Part shown: positions 24,931 through 33,563 of the stretch, in pieces
Layout of the letters: the number at the start of each line of letters is the position of its first letter
How positions within the stretch are numbered: position 1 is the stretch's first letter
DNA from: Faecalispora anaeroviscerum
GTDB taxonomy: Bacteria; Bacillota; Clostridia; Oscillospirales; Acutalibacteraceae
NCBI RefSeq assembly: GCF_947568225.1
Contig: NZ_CANOOQ010000001.1
Coordinates: 682,001 to 746,000, forward strand
Direction of reading: 5' to 3'
DNA: 64,000 bases
Translations under genes and position numbers: made by a program
Notes under the pieces: generated by a model
The model's database searches: none
What the model saw: the letters and a program-made list of their open reading frames with translations, nothing else
Told to the model about the DNA's origin: nothing

Positions 24931-25518
24931 TTGGTAAAAAATTCTAAAGCGCTTATTTTGACTGGGGATTTTACCGAGGATTATGAGATTATGGTTCCTT
25001 TTCAAACCCTATTGACCTTCGGCGTGGAGGCCGACGCGGTCACACCGGGAAAACAGGCGGGAGATTACATTAAAACGGCCATACATGATTTTGAGGGTGA
25101 CCAAAGCTATACGGAAAAGCCAGGGCACCGCTTTTTGCTCAATGCTACCTTTGATTCCTGCAATGCTGCGGATTACGATGGGCTGTATCTTACCGGCGGC
25201 CGGTGCCCGGAATATCTGCGCTTGAACCCAAAGGTAATTGCGCTTGTGCGGGAGTTTTTGCGTCAGGGGAAGCCGGTAGCCGCTATTTGCCACGGAATTC
25301 AGATTTTGACCGCGGCCGGAGTCGTGCGTGGGCGCGGCCTGACGGCCTACCCCGCGATTCAGCCAGAGATCGAAGCGGCCGGGGGAACCTATTTTGCAAT
25401 GGAATCCGACCAGGTTTACTGTGACGATCAGCTAATCACCGCGCCCGCGTGGCCGGCTCATCCGGCGATTTTACGCGCGTTTTTAAAGGCCATTGGGGTC
25501 TCGGGTTTTTTGTGTTGA
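24931..25518 (+). CDS. DJ-1/PfpI-family protein
   Basis: A 195-residue class I glutamine-amidotransferase-like protein. The nucleophile elbow AICHGIQIL contains the conserved Cys, and the Glu-like site near DFTEDYEIMVPFQ completes the DJ-1 pattern. Relatives act as glyoxalases, chaperones or deglycases, so a role in detoxifying aldehyde or glyoxal leaking from the microcompartment is reasonable inference. GGAGAGA is about six bases before the TTG start. It lies between eutP and the promoter of the dehydratase gene. Confidence 0.85.
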   Translation: MVKNSKALILTGDFTEDYEIMVPFQTLLTFGVEADAVTPGKQAGDYIKTAIHDFEGDQSYTEKPGHRFLLNATFDSCNAADYDGLYLTGGRCPEYLRLNPKVIALVREFLRQGKPVAAICHGIQILTAAGVVRGRGLTAYPAIQPEIEAAGGTYFAMESDQVYCDDQLITAPAWPAHPAILRAFLKAIGVSGFLC

Positions 25519-25657
25519 AGCGGCGCAAATACTACTTTTCAATCAAGGAATTAGGGTTTGCATGATTTTTGGTAGACAGGCTGTAAAACCAGAGGAATAG
25601 TCGAATAGAGGGACTGCTAGGCCGGTTTGGCACAGCGGTTCCTTTCTTTGTAAATGT

Positions 25658-25680
25658 GAACAAAAAAACTAAATTTGTTC
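25658..25680. repeat. Inverted repeat upstream of the dehydratase promoter
   Basis: GAACAAA and TTTGTTC are separated by nine bases, about 20 bases upstream of the shared activator element. It may be a second protein binding site. No T tract makes it a terminator. Confidence 0.45.
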
Positions 25681-25701
25681 TGTGAGATCGTATTTTTTAG
25701 T

Positions 25702-25763
25702 TTGTATTTTACAGATTTATGTCTGGATTGTGTTAGGGAGAAGAAGCTCGTATCCGTTATAAT
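25702..25763 (+). promoter_or_regulatory. Activator-type promoter of the diol dehydratase operon
   Basis: A perfect TATAAT (25758) has no -35 hexamer at 16-18 bases, the mark of an activator-dependent promoter. The element at 25702-25729 (TTG, ATTTTACA, GATTT, GTCTG, ATT, then GTTA four bases further) matches the one before eutS with 24 identities in 27 aligned bases and the same 28-base distance to the -10. GTATTTT also occurs as a direct repeat 14 bases apart at 25690 and 25704, as expected for an AraC-type dimer site. Confidence 0.65.
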
Positions 25764-25835
25764 GAGAGCGACACAAAACACAGCATTAATATGCAGGTCA
25801 TGCGTGATTCCATGAATTTATAAGGAGGTTATAAA

Positions 25836-28373
25836 ATGCTAGCGAAAGGTTTTTCACAGCCCACACAAAGGGTAGAGAAGCTGAAAAGGATGATTCTGGA
25901 CGCGACTCCTTATGTAGAGTCGGAGAGAGCGGTCTTGGTAACCGAGTCTTTTAAAGAGACAGAAGGTCTTCCGGTCATTCTGAGGAGAGCGAAGGCGGTT
26001 GAGAAGATTTTCAATCGGCTGCCAATTACCATTCGCGATGATGAACTGGTCGTCGGTGCCATCACGAAAAATCCTCGTTCCACTGAAATTTGCCCCGAAT
26101 TTTCTTACGATTGGGTGGAGAAGGAATTTGAAACCATGGGGAGCAGAATCGCCGACCCGTTCCAGATTCCGAAAGAAACTGCGGCTGAGCTGCACGAAGC
26201 GTTTCAGTATTGGGAGGGAAAAACCACCAGCGCTTTGGCAGACTCTTATATGTCGCAGGAGGCCAAGGATGCAATTGCATCGGGCGTCTTTACAGTAGGC
26301 AACTATTTCTACGGCGGTGTCGGACACGTTTGCGTCGATTACGGTAAGGTAATGCGGATCGGTTTTCGCGGCATCATTACAGAAGTAGTAGAGGCGATGG
26401 AGCACATTGACCGGACAGACCCAGAGTATGTGCGCAAAGAGCAGTTCTACAAAGCTGTGATTATTTCGTACAACGCAGCAATCCGTTTTGCGCATCGTTA
26501 CGCGGAAAAGGCCAGAGAGCTGGCGGCAACCGAGCAGAACCCCACCAGAAAAGAGGAGCTTTTGCAGATCGCCAAAAACTGCGAGCGTGTGCCGGAATAC
26601 GGTGCAACCAATTTCTATGAGGCCTGCCAGGCGTTCTGGTTCCTACAGATGATGCTGCAGATCGAATCCAGCGGCCACTCAATCTCTCCCGGTCGTTTTG
26701 ACCAGTACATGTATCCTTTCTACGCGGCAGATAAAAACATAACCCCCGAATTCGCACAGGAGTTGATCGACTGTATCTGGATCAAGCTCAACGATGTCAA
26801 TAAAACCCGCGATGAGGTTTCCGCTCAGGCATTCGCCGGTTACGCGGTGTTCCAGAACCTTGGTGTCGGCGGCCAGAACGAAGAGGGTCTTGACGCCACC
26901 AATGAAATCTCTTATATGGCGATGGAAGCCTGCGCACACGTTCGTCTTCCTGCCCCTTCGTTCTCCATCCGCGTATGGCAGGGCACTCCGGATGAATTCC
27001 TGTACAGGGCCTGCGAGCTGGCTCGTCTCGGCATGGGCGTTCCCGCCATGTACAACGATGAAGTCATCGTTCCCGCTCTGGTCAACCGCGGTGTTACTCT
27101 GCGCGATGCCAGAAATTACTGCATTATCGGCTGTGTTGAGCCCCAGTGCCCACACAAGACCGAAGGCTGGCACGACGCTGCATTCTTTAATGTAGCAAAA
27201 GTATTGGAAATCACTCTCAACAACGGAAAGGCCGGCGGTAAGCAGCTTGGCCCGGTTACTGGCGACATGACATCCTGGAAGAGCATGGATGATTTCTTTG
27301 CCGCGTTTAAAAAGCAAATGTCTTATTTTGTTCATTATCTGGCCGAGGCCGACAACTGCGTCGACATCGCGCACCGAGAGAGAGCCCCGCTGCCGTTCCT
27401 TTCCGCATTGGTGGAAGATTGCATCGGCCGTGGAAAATCTCTTCAGGAGGGCGGTGCAATTTATAACTTCACCGGCCCACAGGCTTTCGGCGTAGCAGAT
27501 ACGGGAGATTCCGTATACGCAATTCAGAAACATGTATTTGAGGATAAGGACGTTACCATGGATCAGCTTAAGGAGGCGCTTGACGCCAACTTTGGCTACC
27601 CGGTCAGCGCATCACCCGCCGTTTCGGCAGGCAACGCCAGCCAGGAGACCGAACTGAAGGTATACGAGGCAGTCAAGAAGATTCTTGGCAATGCCAGCTC
27701 CATTAATCTGGCGGATATTCAGAAGAAAATCTCTGCAATGGACTTCTCTGAGAGTGCAGGCGATCCCGGCAAGTACGATCATATGCGCCGCCTGCTGGAC
27801 AGCACGCCCAGCTTCGGCAATGACGATGACAACGTTGACATGGTTGCCCGCAAATGTGCGCAGATCTACTGCTTTGAGGTAGAGAAGTACCGCAATCCTC
27901 GCGGCGGCCAGTTCCAGGCCGGCGTATACCCGGTATCCGCCAATGTGCTGTTCGGTAAAGATGTTGCAGCGCTGCCTGACGGACGTTTGGCAAAGCAGCC
28001 TCTGGCAGACGGTGTTTCTCCCCGTTCCGGTAAGGATTGCAAGGGCCCGACGGCGGCTTCCAATTCCGTTGCCAAGCTGGATCATTTTGTTGCTTCCAAC
28101 GGCACACTGTACAACCAGAAGTTCCTCCCCTCCGCTGTTGCGGGTGATAACGGACTAAAGAACTTTGCCTCTGTGGTCAGAAGCTACTTTGACCATAAGG
28201 GAATGCACGTTCAGTTTAACGTAATCGATAAGGAAACGCTCCTGGCTGCGCAGAAGGAACCTGAAAAATACAGAGATTTGGTTGTCCGCGTTGCAGGTTA
28301 CAGCGCTCAGTTTGTTGTTCTGGCTAAAGAAGTGCAGGATGACATCATCAACCGCACGGCGCATACTTTCTAA
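25836..28373 (+). CDS. B12-independent glycyl radical diol dehydratase (1,2-propanediol or glycerol)
   Basis: An 845-residue glycyl radical enzyme. The radical glycine is Gly821 in RVAGYSAQ, and the active-site Cys433 and Glu435 are in IGCVEPQ. His164, His281, Ser282 and Asp447 fall exactly at the positions known for Clostridium butyricum glycerol dehydratase, and Asp447 replaces the Thr found there in choline lyase CutC, so a diol substrate is indicated. Residue 339 is Phe where glycerol dehydratase has Tyr; as I recall, the Roseburia propanediol dehydratase also has Phe. Product would be propionaldehyde (or 3-hydroxypropionaldehyde). AAGGAGGT precedes the ATG. No N-terminal encapsulation extension is visible. 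Confidence 0.92.
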   Translation: MLAKGFSQPTQRVEKLKRMILDATPYVESERAVLVTESFKETEGLPVILRRAKAVEKIFNRLPITIRDDELVVGAITKNPRSTEICPEFSYDWVEKEFETMGSRIADPFQIPKETAAELHEAFQYWEGKTTSALADSYMSQEAKDAIASGVFTVGNYFYGGVGHVCVDYGKVMRIGFRGIITEVVEAMEHIDRTDPEYVRKEQFYKAVIISYNAAIRFAHRYAEKARELAATEQNPTRKEELLQIAKNCERVPEYGATNFYEACQAFWFLQMMLQIESSGHSISPGRFDQYMYPFYAADKNITPEFAQELIDCIWIKLNDVNKTRDEVSAQAFAGYAVFQNLGVGGQNEEGLDATNEISYMAMEACAHVRLPAPSFSIRVWQGTPDEFLYRACELARLGMGVPAMYNDEVIVPALVNRGVTLRDARNYCIIGCVEPQCPHKTEGWHDAAFFNVAKVLEITLNNGKAGGKQLGPVTGDMTSWKSMDDFFAAFKKQMSYFVHYLAEADNCVDIAHRERAPLPFLSALVEDCIGRGKSLQEGGAIYNFTGPQAFGVADTGDSVYAIQKHVFEDKDVTMDQLKEALDANFGYPVSASPAVSAGNASQETELKVYEAVKKILGNASSINLADIQKKISAMDFSESAGDPGKYDHMRRLLDSTPSFGNDDDNVDMVARKCAQIYCFEVEKYRNPRGGQFQAGVYPVSANVLFGKDVAALPDGRLAKQPLADGVSPRSGKDCKGPTAASNSVAKLDHFVASNGTLYNQKFLPSAVAGDNGLKNFASVVRSYFDHKGMHVQFNVIDKETLLAAQKEPEKYRDLVVRVAGYSAQFVVLAKEVQDDIINRTAHTF

Positions 28374-28457
28374 TCGGCAGGCAGTCGGGTTAATTTGAGA
28401 AAGCGCTGCGCGGGAAAGCATCACACAGATGCCAATAAAGCCAAGGGAGTTGTGAGA

Positions 28458-29378
28458 ATGCCTTCACCAATCGATTACAGTGCCACCGGTACCGTGTTTA
28501 ATATGCAACGATACTCCATCCATGACGGTCCGGGAATCCGTACGATCGTATTTTTAAAAGGCTGTCCGCTGTCCTGCCTGTGGTGCTGCAATCCTGAATC
28601 GCAGAACGCGAAGCCGGAAGTGATGTACCAGGCTTCTCTCTGCATCCACTGCGGAAAATGTATCAAGGCCTGTAAACATGGGGCGATCGATCCTCAAAAT
28701 ACAGGGCTTATAAATCACACAAAATGCGTTGCCTGCGGGGAATGCGTGAATGTGTGCCCGGCCGGTGCGCTGACGATGAAGGGTCAGCGCCTGACCGTGG
28801 AGCAGGTGATACAGGAGCTAAGGCGCGATGAGATTAATTATCGCAGGTCCGGGGGTGGAATTACATTGTCCGGTGGGGAACCCCTGCTGCAAAGCGGTTT
28901 TGCAGTCGAACTGCTGAAGGCCTGTCACGCAAAAGGATGGCATACAGCCATTGAAACTACTGCATATGCCTCTGCCGAAGCCATAGAAAAGGTGTTTCCA
29001 TTCATCGATTTGGCCCTTCTGGACATCAAATCCCTGAATAATGAGATTCACCGAAGGGTGACCGGGGTTTCCAATGAGATCATTTTGAAGAATGCAAGGC
29101 GTATTTCTGAACTGACAGAGACGGTGGTGCGGGTGCCGACCATACCGGGAGTGAATGCCAGTCCCGAAGGGATCAGTGCAATCTGCGAATTTGTCCTTAC
29201 CCTGCACCAGGTAAAAACGCTCCATTTGCTTCCCTACCATACGTATGGGGAAAATAAATACGGGCTTTTGGGAAGAGAGTATCAAATGGATTCGAAGGCG
29301 TCGCTGTCTACGGAAGAGGTTGAGCAGCTAAAAAAGATTGTGGAAGGCTGCGGTCTGAACTGTGTTATCGGCGGATAG
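28458..29378 (+). CDS. Glycyl radical enzyme activase (radical SAM)
   Basis: A 306-residue activase that uses SAM to create the glycyl radical on the dehydratase encoded just upstream. The SAM cluster motif is GCPLSCLWCCNPE (C-x3-C-x2-C), preceded by RYSIHDGPGIRT. A ferredoxin-like insert with two clusters, CIHCGKCIKAC and CVACGECVNVCP, follows, and GGGITLSGGEP binds SAM. The ATG at 28458 has AAGGGAG eight bases upstream; an earlier in-frame start has no site. The metK gene further along the locus could supply its cosubstrate. Confidence 0.95.
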   Translation: MPSPIDYSATGTVFNMQRYSIHDGPGIRTIVFLKGCPLSCLWCCNPESQNAKPEVMYQASLCIHCGKCIKACKHGAIDPQNTGLINHTKCVACGECVNVCPAGALTMKGQRLTVEQVIQELRRDEINYRRSGGGITLSGGEPLLQSGFAVELLKACHAKGWHTAIETTAYASAEAIEKVFPFIDLALLDIKSLNNEIHRRVTGVSNEIILKNARRISELTETVVRVPTIPGVNASPEGISAICEFVLTLHQVKTLHLLPYHTYGENKYGLLGREYQMDSKASLSTEEVEQLKKIVEGCGLNCVIGG

Positions 29379-29406
29379 CAAATTTATGAGAAACGGAGGA
29401 TAGACA

Positions 29407-30183
29407 ATGGATCAGCAATTAATTGAGAAAGTGATCAATCAGGTCGCTGAGGAGCTGAAGCAGAAGCCGGAGGAATCCGCGCCGTCCTGCTGTGGGTCTT
29501 TGGGGGTGACGGAGTTTGTCGGAACCGCCATCGGTGATACGATTGGTCTGGTGATTGCAAGCGTAGACCCAATGCTGGTGGAAAAGCTGCATCTGGGTAA
29601 ATACCGTTCCATCGGAATCATCGGCGGAAGAGTGGGCGCAGGCCCTCAGATTATGGCGGTTGATGATGCCGTAAAAGCAACCAATACGGAGGTTATCTCC
29701 ATCGAGCTTCCCAGAGATACCAAAGGCGGAGCGGGCCACGGCAGTTTGATTTACATCGGCGCTGATGATGTGTCGGATGCCAGAAGAGCGGTTGAGATTG
29801 CTCTGGCCAGCCTGGATAAGTACTTTGGAGATGTGTATGGAAATGAGGCCGGGCATCTGGAATTCCAGTACACGGCAAGAGCCAGCTATTGCCTCGAAAA
29901 GGCTTTTGGCACCCCGCTTGGCAGAGCGTTCGGCATGGTGTGCGCCGGGCCCGCGGCAATCGCCACGGTTTTGGCCGATGTTGCCGTAAAGGCCGCAAAT
30001 GTTGAAGTCGTCGGTTACAGCTCTCCCTCGCAGGGCACCAGCTATTCAAACGAAGTTATTCTCACCTTTACCGGCGATTCCGGTGCAGTGCGTCAGGCAG
30101 TCCGCTCGGCGATTGAGGTAGGGAAAAAGCTGCTGGGCGCTTTGGGCAGCGAAGTCAAATCTACAACGCAGCCGTACATTTAA
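29407..30183 (+). CDS. pduB: Microcompartment shell trimer PduB (BMC-T)
   Basis: A 258-residue tandem-domain shell protein. From LTEFVGTAIGDTIGLVI-like sequence onward it follows Salmonella PduB nearly residue by residue, including SIELPRDTKGGAGHGSLI, GDVYGNEAGHLE and FGTPLGRAFG. The N-terminal 35 residues (helix QQLIEKVINQVAEELKQK, then a linker with CC) correspond to the extension that in PduB ties the shell to the cargo. Trimers of this type have large gated pores for substrates and cofactors. Confidence 0.95.
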   Translation: MDQQLIEKVINQVAEELKQKPEESAPSCCGSLGVTEFVGTAIGDTIGLVIASVDPMLVEKLHLGKYRSIGIIGGRVGAGPQIMAVDDAVKATNTEVISIELPRDTKGGAGHGSLIYIGADDVSDARRAVEIALASLDKYFGDVYGNEAGHLEFQYTARASYCLEKAFGTPLGRAFGMVCAGPAAIATVLADVAVKAANVEVVGYSSPSQGTSYSNEVILTFTGDSGAVRQAVRSAIEVGKKLLGALGSEVKSTTQPYI

Positions 30184-30224
30184 GCGCCGGCAGAACAGCC
30201 GGATGATAACAAAGGAGGATCCAT

Positions 30225-30509
30225 ATGAATTCTGATGCATTAGGCATGATTGAGACCAAAGGACTGGTAGGAGCGATTGAAGCAGCCGATGCCATGGTAA
30301 AGGCCGCTAACGTTTCTCTGGTTGGATACGAAAAGATCGGTTCCGGACTCGTGACCGTGATGGTGCGCGGTGATGTCGGTGCGGTAAAAGCCGCCACAGA
30401 CGCCGGAGCCGCCGCCGCCAGACAGGTTGGTGAGGTTGTTTCCATCCACGTAATTCCGCGTCCGCATTCCGATACGGAAAAGATTATTCCCACAATGGCT
30501 TCCAAATAA
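30225..30509 (+). CDS. pduA: Microcompartment shell hexamer PduA/PduJ (BMC-H)
   Basis: A 94-residue BMC-H protein: LGMIETKGLVGAIEAADAMVKAANV, then the pore region YEKIGSGLVTVMVRGDVGAVKAA and the typical end HVIPRPH. Hexamers tile the shell facets and the pore passes diol and aldehyde. Its sequence is very close to the second BMC-H at 39.2 kb. AAGGAGG precedes the ATG, and a small GC-rich hairpin (CCGGC/GCCGG) sits just before the site. Confidence 0.96.
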   Translation: MNSDALGMIETKGLVGAIEAADAMVKAANVSLVGYEKIGSGLVTVMVRGDVGAVKAATDAGAAAARQVGEVVSIHVIPRPHSDTEKIIPTMASK

Positions 30510-30520
30510 TAGTTAGCTGA

Positions 30521-30590
30521 TTTCCACGGCAGATGCGGACGGAAAGCACCCGATCTTTACGTTTTTCGTCCGCATAGATTGCCGTGAAAT
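30521..30590 (+). repeat. Long two-part hairpin after the first BMC-H gene
   Basis: CACGGCA and TGCCGTG form the base, and TGCGGACG and CGTCCGCA the upper stem, with a large AT-rich loop. There is no T tract after it. It could protect the 3' end of the shell mRNA or limit read-through into the downstream genes. Confidence 0.7.
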
Positions 30591-30623
30591 AAAAATTCAA
30601 TCTGCTGAAAGGGGTTGTTACCT

Positions 30624-31349
30624 TTGTTGGATCATAAGCTGCTCGAGCAGATGGTTTTAAAGGTAATCAGGCAACTGGAAGAAGAGCGTCTCATTCAGCT
30701 TCCACAGCAGAAGGTCTGTTATCTTCTACTGCCGGAACGCTGGCAGAGCGATACTTTTGAAAAACTGGGCAGCCTTTTGCTTCCCGGTAATTTGCAGGCG
30801 ATTTTTGTACTGCCTAAAATACGATACAATGATTTTTACATACAAAAGCTCAAAGCACTCTTTCCCGGCAGTTTGGTTCTGGAACAGGAACAGGCATGGG
30901 AAGAGCAGCGGGACGAATTCATTACGGTTTTTCCGTTCCCCAACAGGGCTCTGGTAGCAAAAACGGCGCTGTGCCTGGAGGATTCCTTCGAAACACGATG
31001 GATCGGGCGGTGCTTTTCGTTGGGGCAAAAAGTGGTAATGCTTTCAAGCGGGATGGAGCCGTTCAGCGGCAAAGAACCTAAAGCATATCGAATCAAAATA
31101 GAACAGTATATCCGAACCTTAACGGATTTTGGAATAAAGCTTACCGACCGGCTTACTGTGCCGCAGCCGTACAGAGAACCGGCTTTGAATCCGGAACCGG
31201 AAAAGAACATGAAAAAAAGGGTTATTACAGAGGCGGATCTGGCCCTCAGCCTGACGGAGGGAAGGCTGGTTCTGCATCAAGGAGATATCGTTACCATGCT
31301 GGCAAAGGAAAAGGCCGCAGAAATGGGAATTCAGATCATCCGAGGGTAA
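30624..31349 (+). CDS. PduM-like microcompartment protein
   Basis: About 241 residues from a TTG nine bases after GGGG (another TTG follows immediately). The N-terminal helix LDHKLLEQMVLKVIRQLEEE and the C-terminal block (SLTEGRLVLHQGDIVTMLAKEKAAEMGIQIIRG, last 33 residues) resemble Salmonella PduM (LLSRGRVVVH...IVTAMARDAA...IQLI), a structural component needed for proper assembly; EutQ's N-terminus has a similar block. It is about 80 residues longer than PduM, the extra length lying in the middle, which has no recognised motif. Function by similarity only. Confidence 0.65.
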   Translation: MLDHKLLEQMVLKVIRQLEEERLIQLPQQKVCYLLLPERWQSDTFEKLGSLLLPGNLQAIFVLPKIRYNDFYIQKLKALFPGSLVLEQEQAWEEQRDEFITVFPFPNRALVAKTALCLEDSFETRWIGRCFSLGQKVVMLSSGMEPFSGKEPKAYRIKIEQYIRTLTDFGIKLTDRLTVPQPYREPALNPEPEKNMKKRVITEADLALSLTEGRLVLHQGDIVTMLAKEKAAEMGIQIIRG

Positions 31350-31378
31350 TCTAAAAGAACAGGAAACGAGGTGGCCAA

Positions 31379-32167
31379 ATGAACGACGCATTGGGTCTGG
31401 TAGAAATCAAAGGGCTGGCCGGAGCAATTACCGTGGCGGATGCAATGGTAAAAACCGCAAATGTGGGGCTGATTGGCATTGAAAAAGCAAGGGGCTTCGG
31501 CTGGATTACGATTAAGGTTTCCGGCGATGTGGGAGCGGTCACCGCGTCTGTGCAGACCGGCAGGGCCGTGGCGGAGCAAAATGGTCAGCTGGTGTCTTTT
31601 AAAGTGATTCCGCGTCCGGCACCAAGCATCGGTGAGCTGTTCTGCAAGGTCTCCGCGCCGGAGCAAAAGCCGCCTCCGGATGATTCTGAACCGGGTGAGC
31701 CCTCCCCTCCGGAAGATATGACGCCGGAGAATTCGCGGAGCGAGCCCTTGGCACAAATGGAAAAAACCGATTTACTCGAGAATAGCGAAATGCCGGCTGT
31801 TACAGAACCGGCGGCAGATATGGTGCTGACGGAAGCTTTACCGGAGGAAACGGCAATTCCATTGGAGGAAGCGGTTTCGGAGAAAACAGAATTCGAAGTG
31901 AGCGCGCGGACGGAAGAATCCGAAAAGGCGGAACTTACAGTGCAGCCAGTGTTGCCGGTGGAGATGTCCTCTGTGAAAGAGGCCGCGCCGCCCGCAGAGA
32001 TGGAAGCTCTGCCGCAGGGCGATTCCGCAGCCAGTCCTGTGCCGGAAAAGCATTCCGAAGCCCCCGCCAAAAAGGGCAGGCAGGCAAGATCGCCGGGACG
32101 TCCCGCCAAGAATAAGAAAAAACCGGCGGATCCCAATTTACAACAGCCAGAGGAGGGGAGTAGATGA
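31379..32167 (+). CDS. BMC-H shell protein with long acidic and basic C-terminal tail (PduK-like)
   Basis: Residues 1-88 are a BMC-H domain (LGLVEIKGLAGAITVADAMVKTANVG and FKVIPRPA). The remaining 175 residues are low-complexity: Pro, Glu and Ser rich and strongly acidic, then a basic end where SPGRPAKNKKK (about residues 238-248) resembles an AT-hook core. PduK and EutK are also BMC-H proteins with C-terminal extensions, and EutK's folds like a nucleic-acid binding domain. The tail may bind DNA or RNA, or link compartments to other cell structures. It overlaps the aldehyde dehydrogenase gene by four bases. Confidence 0.85.
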   Translation: MNDALGLVEIKGLAGAITVADAMVKTANVGLIGIEKARGFGWITIKVSGDVGAVTASVQTGRAVAEQNGQLVSFKVIPRPAPSIGELFCKVSAPEQKPPPDDSEPGEPSPPEDMTPENSRSEPLAQMEKTDLLENSEMPAVTEPAADMVLTEALPEETAIPLEEAVSEKTEFEVSARTEESEKAELTVQPVLPVEMSSVKEAAPPAEMEALPQGDSAASPVPEKHSEAPAKKGRQARSPGRPAKNKKKPADPNLQQPEEGSR

Positions 32168-33546
32168 ACGCAGAGCAAGTGGAAGCTCTTGTAGGCCAAA
32201 TTTACCAGGATTACCTGAAAAACAGCCGAACATTAAAAAGCGGTGTTTTTTGTTCCGTGGATGATGCGGTTGCAGTCGCGGCCAGCGCATACCGGCAGTA
32301 TTCTTTGCTTACCTTAAATCAGCGTCAGCAGGTGATCGATGCTGTCAGAGCGGATCTGCTTACAAAAGTGGGTGATCTGGCGCGAATGACGGTGGAAGAA
32401 ACCGGCATGGGGATTGCCGAGGATAAGAAACAGAAGCTTTTGCTTGTCCTTCAAAAAACACCGGGCACCGAAGACCTGATTACCGAAGTGAAAACCGGCG
32501 ACTGCGGAATGACGCTGTATGAGCTTTCCTCTTATGGCGTTGCGTGCGCGGTGCAGCCCTGTACCAATCCCTGCGAAACATTGATCTGCAACACAATTGG
32601 TCTTCTCGCGGCCGGCAATGCGGTGATTCACGTGCCGCATCCCAGAGCGCTTGAGGTTTCTCAGTTTGTAACAGAACTGATTAGTCAATCCATCAGCCGC
32701 ACCTGCGGAATTGATAATCTGGTTTCCACATTAAGCGAAACCTCCATGGCGGTTACGCGTGAGCTGATGACGCATCCTGATATATCACTGGTGATCGCCA
32801 CCGGCGGAATGGGGATGTTGCGGCAGGCGATGTTCTGCGGGAAAAAGGTGATCGGGGCCGGCCCGGCCAATCCGGTGGCCATCATCGATGAGACAGCGGA
32901 CCTGAAAAAGGCAGCGCGCGATATCGTGTTCAGCTCTTCCTTTGATAATAACCTGACCTGCATCACAGAAAAATGCATGGTCATTGTCGACTCGGTCGCG
33001 GACGAATTCCTTCGGGAGCTGAAGAAAAATCATGTTCATTGTGTCAGCGATCAGCAGGAGATGCTTCAGCTTACCCTGGCTGCGGTAACGCCGGAAATGG
33101 TTCCGAACAAAACTCTGGAAGGCAAAGGTGCGGCGCAGATTCTTCGTGCAGCCGGTATGGCATGCGACGATTCGGTACGGCTGATTGTGGTGGATACAGT
33201 TCGCCAGCACCCGTTTGTAACGGAGGAAATGCTCATGCCGTTGGTTCCGCTGGTGCGTGCGAAGGACTTCGAGCAGGCCGTGGAATTTGCCTGTGAGATC
33301 GAGCAGGGACTGCGCCATACGGCAACCATCCATTCGCGGATGATCGAGCGCCTCAATTATGCCGCACAAAAGCTGCAGACAGCGGTGTTTGTCAAAAACA
33401 GCTCCGCTCTGGCGGGCATTGGATTTGACGGGGAAGGCGATACCAGTTTTACCATTGCCACCGCAACCGGAGAGGGAACCACAACTGCCCGGCATTTCTG
33501 CAGAAGGCGGAGATGTACTCTAGCCAATGCATTTTCTATTCGCTGA
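32164..33546 (+). CDS. CoA-acylating aldehyde dehydrogenase, PduP-like paralogue 1
   Basis: A 460-residue enzyme converting propionaldehyde, NAD and CoA to propionyl-CoA. The catalytic Cys266 is in SFDNNLTC, and the C-terminal HPFVTEEMLMP block is present. An N-terminal amphipathic helix (MNAEQVEALVGQIYQDYLK) is a likely encapsulation peptide. Compared with the second copy at 40.3 kb it departs from the family in usual spots: GGMG for GGPG and AGPANP for AGAGNPP, and Cys residues in QPCTNPCE. It may have a different substrate range or reduced activity. ATGA couples it to the BMC-H gene. Confidence 0.9.
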   Translation: MNAEQVEALVGQIYQDYLKNSRTLKSGVFCSVDDAVAVAASAYRQYSLLTLNQRQQVIDAVRADLLTKVGDLARMTVEETGMGIAEDKKQKLLLVLQKTPGTEDLITEVKTGDCGMTLYELSSYGVACAVQPCTNPCETLICNTIGLLAAGNAVIHVPHPRALEVSQFVTELISQSISRTCGIDNLVSTLSETSMAVTRELMTHPDISLVIATGGMGMLRQAMFCGKKVIGAGPANPVAIIDETADLKKAARDIVFSSSFDNNLTCITEKCMVIVDSVADEFLRELKKNHVHCVSDQQEMLQLTLAAVTPEMVPNKTLEGKGAAQILRAAGMACDDSVRLIVVDTVRQHPFVTEEMLMPLVPLVRAKDFEQAVEFACEIEQGLRHTATIHSRMIERLNYAAQKLQTAVFVKNSSALAGIGFDGEGDTSFTIATATGEGTTTARHFCRRRRCTLANAFSIR

Positions 33547-33563
33547 AAGAACAGGAGGTCACC

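Noticed and set aside
25836..28373. Choline trimethylamine-lyase (CutC) as identity of the glycyl radical enzyme.
   Set aside because: The residue 14 positions after the active-site Cys is Asp and His281-Ser282 are present, as in diol dehydratases; the CutC Thr is missing.
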